64,000 bases of DNA from assembly GCA_021613535.1 (NCBI GenBank), contig CP075494.1, positions 15,438,001 to 15,502,000 of the forward strand, in the 5' to 3' direction. Positions 35,960 to 63,377 of this stretch are shown in pieces (position 1 is the first letter of the stretch; each line of letters begins with the position of its first letter). This stretch comes from Adineta vaga. Lineage: Eukaryota > Rotifera. The position numbers and the translations under genes were made by a program. The notes below the pieces were generated by a model. That model was given only the letters and a program-made list of their open reading frames with translations, was not told the DNA's origin and made no database searches.

Positions 35960-36913
35960 CTTGGTCTTTTACCCTTCTACAAATATATGAATGAAATTTT
36001 AGCAATGACAAAACGATTCTTCCTGTCTTTTAATCAATTGAATAAGTGCAAGTGTCTATGTTGACTATTATAGATTCGATATCACAAGAAATCAGATTAT
36101 TGTATTCTTGTGTAAAATAGAATATCATATCTCACTAGGCTTTGTTGAATAGAGAAATTTCTTGTGTTAAAAACATGTGCGCGTATAGGCATCCAATGAC
36201 TATAACAAAGTGATAAACGAAAGAACTGAGAAAAAAAAACTAAGGTGTGTTTAACATGAAATAAAAGAGAACAAGATAATTTATAAAGTATGCCTTTTAA
36301 GCACATCTATTGTTCGGACAATTTTCTGATCGAATAATATGACATACTGTACATGAACCATGTCTTTTTCTCCATAAATCATCTTGTACCAAGTCGTTAT
36401 ATATTGTTTACATTCATTTTGATGATCTTATCAGTCAATTTAGTAATAGAAATAGTTATCAAACTTTATATATATTTCATGAATAAATAGACAAAAAAAA
36501 GAAGATAAAAAGTGTTATTTGAAAAACAAAACTTCGTCGAGTGATTCAGGTACTAGTTTGTATTGATAAGAATAACAAACAGCAATTCCTTTATCTATTA
36601 AGAGATCACTGCTTCGTCTTACCTCTCACCCTCAAATTAAATGTATAATAATACCATCTTTTACATTACAGTGCAATATATTTGTTTCAGCAACCCATCT
36701 ATGAAGAACATCAACACATCACTTTGACGATCTCATGAGATAACCAGATGTGAGAAGACAAAATTATTCATATAGTTCATTAAAAAAAAGATGAAAACTA
36801 ATTAAATGATGACATACAGAACAAATTTATTCCAATTCTCTAAAAAGGAGTATGTCAACTTGAAAATCAATGATAAAGAATGTAGCGTTGTCATTCTTTG
36901 ATTGAATATAAAA
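35960..36913. other. Intergenic, no gene seen
   Basis: About 950 bp between two minus-strand genes. It should contain the promoter of the BNR gene near 35960-36200. No coding frame, repeat or RNA gene was recognised. Confidence 0.4.
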
Positions 36914-38845
36914 CTATTGTCTTAATTTGGCCTTCAATTCCAGAATATTCTCTTCTGTTTGTGTAATACTTGGATGATCAGGTGGTAATGTCTTACGTCT
37001 ACTATTGAGTGCTCTTTCATAATATTTCATTGCTTTAGCATATTCTTTTTTGGCTTCATACAAATTACCTAAATTGTTATATATTGATGCAATATCTGGA
37101 TGATCAGCGGGTAATACTTTTTCTCGAATGTCTAATGCTTTATTGTAATATGTCAAAGCCATATCGTGTTTTTGTAGGAAAAAATATGTGGTAGCTATAT
37201 TATTATATGTTCGAGCAAGTGCAAGAGAATCTGGTGGAAGAGTCTTTTCTTGAATCTCGATAGCTTTTAGCAAATTCACTAATCCTTTTTTATAGTTATT
37301 TTGAATACACCAGTATACCGTTCCCATATAACTATAACATTCACCAACATCTGCATGATCTTCTCCCAACAGACTTTGTCTTATTTTTAATGCTTCTTCA
37401 AAGTGTGCAAGACTCTCATCACCCTGTTCGCAATCAAGGCATGCCAAAGCAAAACCAGCTTCTGCATTTCCAAGAGTAAGTTTCGTATCATCTATCATTC
37501 TCTTATAACATTTCTGTGCTTGTTCTGGTTCGCCCATTTCAATTAATATTTTTCCCAACGAATCAAGATCAGTCTCATCACCAATTCTTTCTTTCATATA
37601 TGCAAATGTTTTTTTCAATTGAAAATCATCTTCACTTGCTAATGATACATAAGCTATCCAGAGCTCATTTTTCTCATCTTCAATCACTTTCACAATGCGA
37701 AATAATGCTCCAAGCATGATTAGCACTTCATCTTCTTCGCAATGAAAACTTTGTTCACTAATATCAGCAAAAGCTTTTGTTTGCAAGCGAGGATCAATGT
37801 CAATTTCAAAAATAATCCGTTTGCTATCACTGGTAATTGGAGTCGAGCGAGCAAAGGAAAGAGCAGTTGCTCGATTACGACTAGTTGACAGGAATGAATT
37901 CATTGAAAGAAACTCACCGATACTATTATTCATTAATTGTAATTCATCGTTTCCAATTGCTTGACCACGATAGACGCGTATGAGATTTCGAGTATCGGTA
38001 GTACGAATAAACTTGTCATAATCATGTTTGATTTGTTTAGCAATATCAGTGATAAAGAATCGAAGAGAAAATAACATATCAAAGTCTTGTACACGTAGAG
38101 CTTTGTTCATCATTCGATAGAAGCATGATTCACGTGTATACCACCAAATAGCATTTTCTGATTGATAATGTTTTTCAAATTCATTAATAATTTCCATCTC
38201 GTAACTATTTGTTTTGTAACTTGTTTTGCAAATGTCGATAAGTTCTTGTCGATCAGTCGATTTGTGATGCATGTGAAGAAGAACTTCGATAAATAATTGA
38301 AACCACATAAAAGTTGCATTGCGAGCTTGTAATGATTGTACATCAGAACTAATGACAGAGATGGAAGCACTATCTTCCACTCTGATTCGAACACTTTGAT
38401 CTTCCGATACTTCAGCAATTAATTTGGATCGTTCGTCAAAAACACCATTTCCCTACAGAAAAAAAACTCGAAAATATGTTTACAGTAACAAATATTTCTT
38501 CACTTTATAATATTTCTTAGCCCATTGTTCATTGACTTCTTTATCTTGACAAAAAACATAGAATGCCGAAAGTTGTGAAAGATCATGAATTTGAGGTATA
38601 ACCAGTTGACCAAAAGAACCCGACACAATTAAAACTACTTTTTCACGCGTAATTTTTCGAATATACTTTTCACATTTATCACAATCATCAAATGTTCGTA
38701 GATGATTAATGATTCGACGAAGTTCCGTCTGAGTATCTCGATTGTCTTGTGTCGAATCAATATTTTGATCAAGCCACAAACAAGCAAACGATTCGAGATT
38801 AGAGTCTTTGGAATGATTGATTCCTTTCGTTTTACTACTGGTCAT
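36914..38845 (-). CDS. Arginine-type ADP-ribosyltransferase with kinesin-light-chain-like TPR repeats
   Basis: Two exons in phase: 38845-38514 and 38452-36914, about 620 residues. The first ~110 residues hold a small alpha/beta region (VVLIVSGSFGQLV). The ART fold follows: LIRVYRGQAI supplies the R, FLSMNSFLSTSRN the S-T-S, and CEEDEVLIMLGALFRI the E-x-E end, giving the R-S-E triad. The C-terminus has at least four TPR units of the kinesin-light-chain kind (ARTYNNIATTYF, IASIYNNLGNLYEAKKEY, each with PPDH or PADH). It should transfer ADP-ribose from NAD+ to protein arginine, with the TPRs as a docking scaffold. It is intracellular, with no signal peptide. Confidence 0.88.
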
Positions 38846-39205
38846 ACTTTACTTGAAAAACAAAACGTCGCTTGTTGTTTCTCTTCTTGAAAGAGTAACT
38901 GAAACAACTCTCATTGTGCACATGTTGAGAGTGTGAAACTAAGGAAAATTAACGACATCAACAGCATGTAACCATTGTTTTGGAAGAAAAGAAAATATTC
39001 TTTCATATATTATCCATCGATTTATTCCGTGTTTATAACATAATTCAAAAAAAAAATATGCGAAAAATATGAATAACGAACAAAACAGTTTGTCGTGGGG
39101 ATTAGCACTATATATATATATATAAAAAGAATACAGACATTGAAAATACATACAGAAATATGTTGAAAATAGCTTTACAATAAAAAAGAATGAAATACAA
39201 CAAAA
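38846..39205. other. Intergenic, AT-rich
   Basis: Short region between two minus-strand genes with an AT dinucleotide run near 39109-39123. It should contain the ART-TPR promoter and the UNC13 3' end. No coding sequence was recognised. Confidence 0.35.
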
Positions 39206-54171
<14,966 letters not shown>

Positions 54172-55499
54172 GTGTATATTTAATCATTCATAGTACTACA
54201 TAGGTTGGCAAATCAATATGAGGACAACGATGTTTCGATAATAGAGTTTCACCAATGATCATGCTTCGATGATTAAAAATAATGAAGAATTCAGTTCAAT
54301 TCGTGCATATCTAAATTGAGGATGAAATATATATTTATATTTGTTTTATTCTCTTCAACATGATCAAACGAAGAGGTTTCTACATTAACATAGAGAAAAA
54401 AATATTACAGAACTGAAAAAAATATGATTTGATACAACTAATCCTATTTATTGCTCTTGATGGAATCTTGTTGTTGTTGTCCTGTCATCTCCGACGAATA
54501 TTATTGGTGTTTCTATTGATCCATTTAATAAAATTTCAATTGCTTTTTATTTCTTTTTGCTTGTTAAATATTTGAGAAAAAAGAAAATTTATTTTAGAAA
54601 GTTGTTTTTTTCATTATTTTTTGAAGCGACATCTATAAATCAAAGTAATTAACATATTCGATTACTATCATTCTGTTTTCATTACATTGGAAAAGCTTCT
54701 TCATTCATTTTCTACATATCATTATTTGATTGATCATCTCACATCCAGGGGAAAAGAAGTACATCCTCGAATCTTCTACAAGAATCTATTAGAATTCATC
54801 TTATGCATTCAATTATTAGATATCACTACGTTTTCCTCAATAAACTTTGTAATTATATTTCAGCTTTGACTAAACAGGTTTTTTCATCCTGAATTAGAAA
54901 TGTATACCTTGACTTATCTGATGAAGTGTTTGTATTTTCTATCATTACTCGTTGATAGAATCAATTGTGTTCGATATTGATGCTTTACATTGTTTGTTAT
55001 TAGTTGAAATCATCTCATAGTTTCAAGAAAGAAAAACTTTCAGATACTGATTGCTTAGTTAGTGACTGGAAATGACATAAGATAATGGATTGTTTTTCCA
55101 TCCGCTGATTTGGACCGGTACCTAACACGTTCTTTTTATTCAGAAAAGGCATTCGAATAAACTACAATGCAGATTTCACAGTATTTTTAATATAATCAAA
55201 GATTGGACTTAAATTTTTGTTTAATAATTTCAAATCAGCATTTGAATCTTTTTTTTCAATCGAAACATGAGAACTATTGCAATTTTTTCGGATTTTCACT
55301 CCAATAAAAGCTTTTGATGTTATTCGATGATAATTCAACAAAATCTCCAATATGTATTAACATCTTACAGTTAAACACTTTGATTGTTAAACTTTTAAAG
55401 CAAAGAACATACGAACAGCTTTTAAAAACTATTTCATTTTAGATACAATATTACTACGATTGAAATGTGGATAAAAACAGTAAATGTGTACGAACACTT
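54172..55499. promoter_or_regulatory. UNC13 upstream region, otherwise gene-free
   Basis: Directly upstream of the long-form UNC13 ATG, so its promoter is expected here. A 62-residue minus-strand open frame at 55162-55350 (FIGVKIRKNCNSSHVSIEKKDSN...) could be a terminal exon but has no recognised family. Confidence 0.35.
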
Positions 55500-55722
55500 C
55501 ATCAGTCAACAACAGTTCGATCATCATCAAGAGAAGAGCCATTATAATTCAATGAGCGTATTTCGATCACTTTTAAAAGAACTTCGAAAATGTCTTTGGA
55601 TATTTTTAGGTATTCACCTCGTTCATTACAATAACAACAACAACAACGTTCACCTTCAAAATCATCTCGTCCATTATCAGCTGTCGGGATCGAAAGGGTT
55701 AAAGGCTAAATATTTACAAGTA
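55500..55722 (+). pseudogene. Coding relic with in-frame TAA codons
   Basis: One frame reads like protein over about 70 codons (TTVRSSSREEPL, FNERISITFKRTSKMSLDI, RYSPRSLQ, QQQQRSPSKSSRPLS) but is interrupted by TAA codons after EEPL and SLQ. One falls inside a CAA run and so looks like a CAA to TAA change. No family was recognised. Confidence 0.35.
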
Positions 55723-55909
55723 TAATATTTCCTGACGAACCCTATCTTAGGTTTCGATATATCAGTGAGTCCAAAAAAAAAATTTTTTAAATTGATTATT
55801 ATATTAGTTTACTTAAAAATCATTCTTCTCTTGAACAGAAATCAAGAGAAGAAGAAAAAGACGAAAGAACACAAGACAAAGAAGAAAAAAAGAAAATAAA
55901 GTCATTTAC

Positions 55910-56803
55910 TGGTGGATGGTGGTGGTGTTGGAGAATCCGACGAGTTGTTGGTGGATTGGGGAAGGATTGATGGATGCTTTTTGCTCGCCAACCTATAACA
56001 TATCAAAAGTATCAAATTAAAAATTCAAATAAAAAATGATTACCTTAGTTGAGGGGAAGAGGACGGTGGGGAGTTGGTTGATGTTACGTTGGAGCTGGGA
56101 GGATGGAGCTAAATAATAAAGCTCATTTTATTAGAAAATTTGAATATTTTACTTACAGATTGGGGTTGTTGGGTAATGCCCAGGACGAACGTTCCGGCCT
56201 CCGGATTCGAAAGGAACCGGAAGGAAAGTATGCCATTTCCGGAGCATTCCGACCTGTTCCAGTCAGATCCCGACGGAACCTCAAGGAAAACCATAGGAAG
56301 CTGGAAGCAGTATTCCAGACCGGAAAAGTCCGGACAGGGATCCCATTAAAAACGCACAAATCCTATTACCCATTTCCCAACCGATCCCAACATAACCATC
56401 AATAACTGTAACCACAAAACCGATGCACCACTTCCCAGGTCAAAAAATCCGAGCCGGATCCGGTCGGAACCAGAACATTCCGGTCATTTCACGGAAGCAG
56501 GATTCCGACCCGGATATTTTCGGACTTTTCCACTCGCTTCTGACTAACTTCCAGTAAGTTCCAGTCGTTTTCCGACTGGAATTCACCAGAACAGTCCGAG
56601 AAATTTCGATCTGGAACACTGCTTTCATGAAATCATCGGAAGGTGCCGGAACCTGTCGGTTCCGGGCCGGATCGTTCGATCTGGGTGATGTTGTTGTTAG
56701 GGGCATTAATGATACGGGATTCGAGGGGGAAGCTGTTGATGGAAGTGGTGGTTGGGGGAGAAGAACGAAAAAGACAGCACAACCAGGAACAAGGACAAGA
56801 CAT
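55910..56803 (-). pseudogene. Ser/Thr/Pro-rich gene interrupted by a GC-rich insertion
   Basis: Exon-like pieces lie at 56803-56683, 56177-56157, 56108-56044 and 55992-55910. The last two introns have good GT..AG ends and matching phases. In one frame the product is Thr/Pro/Ser-rich (SPPSSSPQLR, NNSSDSPTPPPSTS); a second frame is also open (QLQRNINQLPTVLFPST), so the true frame is undecided. The first piece encodes a Cys-rich or hydrophobic start, depending on frame, and follows an acceptor-like TTTAG, so earlier exons may exist. The 505-bp insertion at 56178-56682 breaks it; in one frame it brings a TGA soon after the junction. No family was recognised. Confidence 0.4.
56171..56689. mobile_element. 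GC-rich foldback-like insertion with short TIRs
   Basis: A 505-bp block much richer in G+C than its surroundings and full of ttccgg/ccggaa words. Its ends are imperfect inverted repeats (gacgaacgttccggcc against gatcgaacgatccggcc). Further inside, the ends match again in inverted order (ggaagcagtattccagaccg against gaaagcagtgttccagatcg). It is flanked by gggtaat and gggtgat, a plausible 7-bp target duplication with one change. No transposase is encoded, so it would be a non-autonomous element. Confidence 0.6.
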
Positions 56804-56809
56804 CTAAAT

Positions 56810-58590
56810 TAAAATGGAATAGTTATAAACATTTGAAAAGGTGAATGTTTATTCGAGTAGAACAAGGATATAAATGATAAGTTATACGGACTTCCATGAC
56901 TAACAAAATGATTGTCCATCAATAGTCATATACATAATAGTCAATGTATATCACTTTCACGATGATAGTGATGACTCATAGGAAAGAGAATGACCAAGAG
57001 GAAGGAATCTACCACTAGAAAGTACAGAGTTTATTCTTCGACATGGACGGAATGATATACGGAGGAAAAAAACTGTTTCATTTTAGACGAAAATGAAATA
57101 TCAGGTACATTTGGGGTAATCTAACAATGGTCTTCTTAGATTTCATCACGCCTTTTATGTTTTTTCGAATGAAATCAAGGCAGTAGTTTTCATAATTTGG
57201 TCCTTTTCATTCATTGAGAAATTATGATATAATTAAAATAAACAAGATAGTTTAGAGGAAAATTGTCTCTTTTATCTATTTATGAACAAAAATCATTAGT
57301 TTTGATTTGAATATCTCTAAATGTGGACAATATAAATATTGATATTCAATAGAATGACAGACAAGTGATTTACATATGATATAAATATAAATAAAGTACG
57401 TGATTAAAGTGAATATTCGTATAGATTAAGTCGAATAGGAAAAGAATGTCCAAAACCAAATCTTTATGAGAAATCTATATTGAAAATATCCGTATAATTT
57501 TCTTGTTCGTTGAAAGTGTTTAAATAATTTATGCTGGTACATCAACTATTTCTTTTTTAATCTATCTAGTGTTTATCAATTATTTTATTGATACAGTACA
57601 TTGATGAATTGATCAAATGATATTTCTTTTTCATGTTTATAAAAGGTTAATTAATGAATACTTTTCTTTTTTCAATATGTTCTGATTTCTTTTAATTCAC
57701 AAATATACTCGATGTCTACGTAGAGTAGACACTTTATCAATAAATGTAACTGTCAAGAAAACAGATTATTCTTCTCAATTTTGCTTATATCTATATGGGT
57801 AGTGTAGTGATTGAATGCATGTTAAACTTCACTTCAAATACAATCGCGAAGTCCTTTTAACTGACAACAAAATCTTAAATTGATGAAACAACTTTACCTT
57901 GATTGTAAAATGAACGTGAATATGATTGTGTACTTCGCTCATGATTGTAGTTGAAGTTGATTTTATTGACTGAATTTCGATCAATTTTTTTTCAATAATG
58001 ATCTGATAAATTGTGTCTTCTCTACACATTTATATATCTACAAGTGACTGAATACAAAAGACGCGGTTAATAAGCTACCAATCGATAACAAAGACTTATC
58101 TACGGACGATATTGATTGCAAACTAATTGCCGATCAAATGTCAAAAGTTCATGCTATCTGTGTTGAATTATTTAGACTGAATTGTTCCTTAATGTGAAAG
58201 TTTATTATTTTAATATAGCCTGTCTAATACTTCCTTTAACTTATTTCAATTAATAAAATGGTAAACAAGGATTTAAAAGTCTAATTCCTATTTTCTTCGA
58301 AGCTCTGTATCTAATTTCATATCCTGATTGGTCCACTAACAAAACTCGTCTATTGCTATATCATCCATTTAAATTTTGTCTTGATTATTTTACAATAGTG
58401 AGTATTTAACATACAAATGAGAATGATTGAATTGAATCAAATAATCGACATTTAAAATATCATCATAAAAGATCAAATCGTTCATGGAAGGTATTAATTG
58501 AAACGGAAGTTGCTATACTTGAAATGATGAAAACATTGAATAAGTACTTAGTTTCTTGCTATGGATCTTTATTAGAATTTCGAATAAAAA
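56810..58590. other. AT-rich stretch without a supported gene
   Basis: No supported gene on either strand. Short coding-like strings appear on the plus strand at about 58090-58180 (DDIDCKLIADQMSKVHAICVELF) and 58270-58385. They may belong to the relic that follows but do not form a continuous model. Confidence 0.3.
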
Positions 58591-58604
58591 CAAAAGAAAA
58601 AAAT

Positions 58605-58870
58605 TCATTCAGTAAAACCTTCAACTCCTCTCAAATATACTTCATCTTTAATTCAAGACGATCTAAGATTAACGATCGAAAGCGATGATGGACAATATGT
58701 TGAAGTTTGACGTCTTGAAGACGAATTAGAACATATCATGAAAAGATATTTCCAGATGTAAGTTCTAGCTGTTTTATTCAAACTGATAATGGATTATCTG
58801 GATCATTATCAATTGGATTTGATAATATTCAGATGATAAACATGAACAAGAACGTCAAAAGTAATTAAAA
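58605..58870 (+). pseudogene. Unrecognised coding relic with a nonsense codon
   Basis: From about 58615 one frame reads KPSTPLKYTSSLIQDDLRL, then ESDDGQYVEV, a TGA at about 58707, then RLEDELEHIMKRYFQ. The TGA is one transition away from CGA (Arg). A further piece (CFIQTDNGLSGSLSIGFDNI) follows in another frame. It looks like a decayed gene; the family was not identified. Confidence 0.4.
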
Positions 58871-59145
58871 GAAGAATATATGAAATCATTTTCTTCTATT
58901 TTATTAGGACATTTGTGTTTGGATTCGAATTGATTTTCTTTTCTCAATACTGATTGAATGTTATTATTCAATGAAATTTGTATTCAGCAGAAAAGCAATA
59001 GAATAGAAATGAACTTACTTTTCAATCGTAATTCTTCTTTTTAATAGAACAAAAGTTATGATTCTTTATAATATCTAATCGAACTCTACTACTCTACTGT
59101 GTCAAAATTAAATATCAGATTTCAAAAAGAAAAGATTACTAAAGT

Positions 59146-60393
59146 CTATGCAAACCACATTGTGTTTTCGATTAATGGATTAAAATCAATCTTTGTTGTT
59201 TGAACATCATCTAATGTCACAATAACATCATCATCCAACAATGCTTCATCTAAATCAGATCTAAATGAAAAAACAAACATTTGTTTTTTTCATATCAAAA
59301 AGTGTTTCAAAGAAAAACTTACGCAGCAATACTTCGTTGTTCATTAGCCATTTGTCCTTCATAATCAAGATTGAGACCACGTGAAACACAAAGTGTTGCA
59401 TAATGAACTGGTGCGGGAACAGATACAGCTTTTGTACATCGAACATCAGTATGACATAAATAATAACTATAAAAGAAAAGATTCTTCAATTAGATATATT
59501 ATTAAAATTTCTCTTACGTTAATTGTTGAATATCATCTGATGTAAATCCAATTTCATCATATAAAACTTGATAAAGCATTGGTCGTGATGTACCTTGAAT
59601 AGCTGCATGAGAATTAAGATAAAAATCAAAACCATTCGGTGAAACAATATCGGTATCAATAACTGTTCCTAAAATAATGGAGATTCAATATTAAGAATAG
59701 AAATCATTTGTTTTATTCAGATGATTTTACCTGGTTGAATATTGTTTGTTTGATTAGTTTGTTTATCCCAAGTAAAAAATCGAGTATTATGTCGTTTTTT
59801 AACGACTACAAAACAAATTTGAGGTAATTGATTATGACCATATAATTCGGAACATGCTCGTTGAATAGCTTTTAATTCATTATCAAGTACTTTTTGAAAT
59901 GATCCATCATCAACACCAGCACGATAGAAGACAAGTTTATTTGGTAAACGTGAATTATGATTGGAAAATTCACGAATTAATTCACCAACAAGTATATGAA
60001 GATCTTTAATAATTTCCAAAGCAATTTTTCCTTTTGGTGAATAAAATGAACGTGAACGTTTTTTGTATCACTTTCAACTTTTGCTGAAGCTTTGGGTGCA
60101 ACATAATATGAACCATTGATATTGAATTTATCATCAATTAATCCGTTTATTGAATAAGAACATCGATAATCAGTTGCTAAATCATCAATACGACTTGTAT
60201 GAGCTACAATACACTCACTTTATCTGATTATTTCAAATAAAAATATTAAACTACTTACCACGTTTATAAGAGTGAAAATCTCAATCAGCATCATTATCTA
60301 TACACAAAAAATAATATTAAGTGAATAATTAATAATATGAATATCAAAAAGTCATTTACCATCTGGATAGTGTCTATCTTTATTCGATAACAT
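59146..60393 (-). pseudogene. Truncated Argonaute (PIWI domain) pseudogene
   Basis: The C-terminal half of an Argonaute PIWI domain is clear: [64 protein letters not shown] and SVSVPAPVHYA. The last residues (ENTMWFA) match the family's C-terminus; the stop is at 59146. The N, PAZ and MID domains are absent. Upstream, a short ATG-led exon (60393) and an exon with DDNDAD lead into the domain, but a TGA follows DDNDAD. A one-base shift in the A-run at about 60062 moves the frame from ESDTK to RSRSFYSPKGK. So it is broken at least twice as well as truncated. Confidence 0.8.
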
Positions 60394-61158
60394 TTATTGA
60401 AAAATACGATATTGTTATCATACAAAACTGGAAATAAATTAAGAAAAAAATAAAAATATATTAGAAAAACAGTACATTTCGTCTATCTTTAGATGAAGGA
60501 AAAAAATGTGAATGTGCACGATGAGATCATGTCTATAGACGGGAATAAACGACTAGATATCTATCAGTGAATGTCGGTAGATAACTATCACTAATTTATA
60601 GTGACATGATATGTATATACGACTGACTTTCTATAAGAAATAGAAAGTTTCGTTTTATTTGAATTCATATAATTAGAGTATAGTGTAGAAAAGGGATTAA
60701 GATTAATCGTTGCTTTTTCTTTACTTATCTAGATCGAAGGATACGGTCTCGGACACGGCCATATTGTCATGGTATACGGTGTTACTTGAAGGAAGCAATG
60801 GTCGCATTCGGCCTATATCTTTCGTGCTGAGCCTGTTTCATCGGAAACACGTTTTAATTTCACTCTATTTATCGTTGTTTTCTAGCGACATCTATAAATG
60901 AAATAAATTCATATTTGGTACATATCTTTTTGTTTTCAAAACTTCGGACTTTATTTAAATCAAAATAGGGAAAATCGGATCTTTCTAAATGTTATCATTC
61001 GATTGATCATCAAATATAGACCAATACAACAAATAGAAACGTAATTTCTGTAACTTTATTTGTCCCTTACACAACATAACGCAACACAATAGAATATTGA
61101 AATTGAAATTGAAATTAATTGATGGTTTTAAATTATTCTTTTTTTCATTTAGTACATA
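60394..61158. promoter_or_regulatory. Intergenic region upstream of cactin
   Basis: Contains the cactin promoter region near its right end. A moderately GC-richer piece at about 60735-60850 has an open frame but no coding likeness. No RNA gene was recognised. Confidence 0.35.
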
Positions 61159-63377
61159 ATGGGCCATTCGAAACATAAGAAGCATCATCGACATCGAGAT
61201 CGAAGTCGAGATAAAAGTAAAGATGATGTTGATCGTAAACATAGCCATCGTGGACGCCCTCGGTCACCATCGTCGAGTGAAAGTTCCTCTACATCTGAAG
61301 AAGAAGAAGAATATCGTGAAAGATCAACATCAAGAAAAGGTAAATCAATGGAAGAAATCGAACGTGAACGTCAAACAATGAAACTAGAAAAACGGTAGAT
61401 ATCTCCGATTTCTTCATTCATATTTCGTAATTGATTTAAATATTTAGGCAAGAACGTGAACTTCGAAAAGTGTACGAAACTCCTCATGAGAAACGACAAC
61501 GCCGTTTAGCAAAAAAAGCAGAAAAAGAACGACGACAGAAATATGCTTTGGGATGGGATGCCGAACAGCTCGTATGATGAGTTTTCGATTAATTTTATAT
61601 AAACAATTTGATTTTTATTGTTGAATAGGGTATGACAAATGCAAGTAATCCATTTGGTGATGAAAAATTACTCGATTCATTTGTTTGGGAGAAGAAATTA
61701 GAAAAGAAAGGTTTAACTGATGTTCCACCTACTCAATTGAAAGCAATGACAGCTCGACGTGTTGAAGAAAATAAAGTAATTTTGCTTTTTTTCTATTACT
61801 GATAGGATGATAATAAATTTTTTTTATTTAGACTGAATTGGAAAAGTTGAAAAAACAACGATTGGAACGTGAACGTCAAAAGGTCGAAATGGAAAAAGAA
61901 AAAGAGTTTTTACAACGTGTTAAAGAAGCTGAATATTATCGTGAATGGGAAAAACAAGAAGATTCATTTCATTTCAATCAAGTTCGTCTTCGATCAAAAA
62001 TTCGTATAACTGATGGGCGAGCTAAACCTATTGATCTTCTTGCTCATTATATCAATGAAGATGATGATGATTTAGCTGTTGAAATGCATGAACCATCAAC
62101 ATATTTAAATGGTCTTACAATTCGTGATCTTGAAGATTTATTAGCTGATATTCGTGTCTATACTGAATTAGAACAACAACAAAAAGCAAGTGGAAAATCC
62201 AATAATTATGATGCACAATATTGGCACGATGTAACAACAATTACTGAAGATGAATTAGCAAAATTAAGAAAATTATCTTCCAAATTATATAATGATCAAC
62301 GAGTTGATGATCGACGAGAAGGTATTCATGAATCAGTTTCACAAGATGTAACCGAAACATTTAAAAATAAAACACCACTACAATTAGAACAATTGGAACA
62401 AAGAATTAAGTATGTATTTTATATCTATTATATCGTAATAATTCTATTGATTGTTTAGATCAAAAATTGAAAATGAAAAAGGTATTGATATTGGTTTTTG
62501 GGAATCTCTCTTATCTCAATTACAAACACATATGGCTCGTGCTCGCCTACATGATCGTCATCAATTGACATTAAAACGAAAATTACAAAAAATCAAACAA
62601 GAACAAGGAATATTTCATGCACCTATTTCAACTTCATCAACGTCAACAATACCAAAGAAGAAAAAAGATACGGAAATTCATTCCATGGAATCTTACAATG
62701 ATAATGAATATCAATTCTCTGAAGATTTAGAAAATAAATGTCTTCGTGATTATGAACAAGGTCGTTATTCACCAATATTAATCAATATCAATGATTTGGA
62801 TTTGGAAGTTCAAAAACGTTGTACAGATGAAACAGATGATTGGGAAAAATTACGACAACAACGAGAATCAGTAATGAAATCTGGTTCAGTTAAACCAGAT
62901 GTTGAAGATGCATTTGAAGCATATGCAAGAACTATGGGTAGTTTGACAGCTGATGATACAGATATTAATACTGGTGTACCTATGGATGTTCAATATTTAT
63001 GGTCGGATAAATATCGACCACGTAAACCTCGTGTTTTCAATAAAGTTCATACAGGTTATGATTGGAATCAATATAATAAGAAACATTATGATACAGACAA
63101 TCCACCACCAAAAACAGTTCAAGGATATAAATTTAATATTTTCTATCCTGATTTGATTGATAAAACAAAAACACCGTCTTATAGTATTACTGTCTGTGAA
63201 GATAATCGAGATTTTTCAATCTTAAAATTCCATGCTGGTCCACCATATGAAGATATTGCATTCAAGGTTGTGAGTAAAGAATGGGATTTTTCATACAAAC
63301 ATGGATTTCGTTGTCATTTTCAAAATGGTATATTTCAATTATGGTTCCATTTCCGTAAATGGAAATATCGTCGATGA
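61159..63377 (+). CDS. CACTIN: Cactin, spliceosome-associated protein
   Basis: Five exons in phase: 61159-61394, 61448-61571, 61629-61776, 61832-62409 and 62459-63377. The N-terminus is an Arg/Ser/His-rich tail (KHKKHHRHRDRSRDKS, SSSESSSTSEEEEE). Then come KYALGWDAEQLG and NPFGDEKLLDSFVWEKKLEKKG. A long charged coiled coil precedes the CactinMid domain (DLLAHYINEDDDDLAVEMHEP...). The conserved C-terminal domain ends the protein: KVQGYKFNIFYPDL-type segment, ILKFHAGPPYEDIAFKVV, HGFRCHFQNGIFQLWFHF and the basic terminus KWKYRR. It is a nuclear protein that acts with the spliceosome and was first described as an IkB/Cactus partner. Length and domains are complete. Confidence 0.95.

Noticed and set aside
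60710-60901. 63-residue frame upstream of cactin
   Set aside because: No family likeness; the GC-richer piece looks non-coding.
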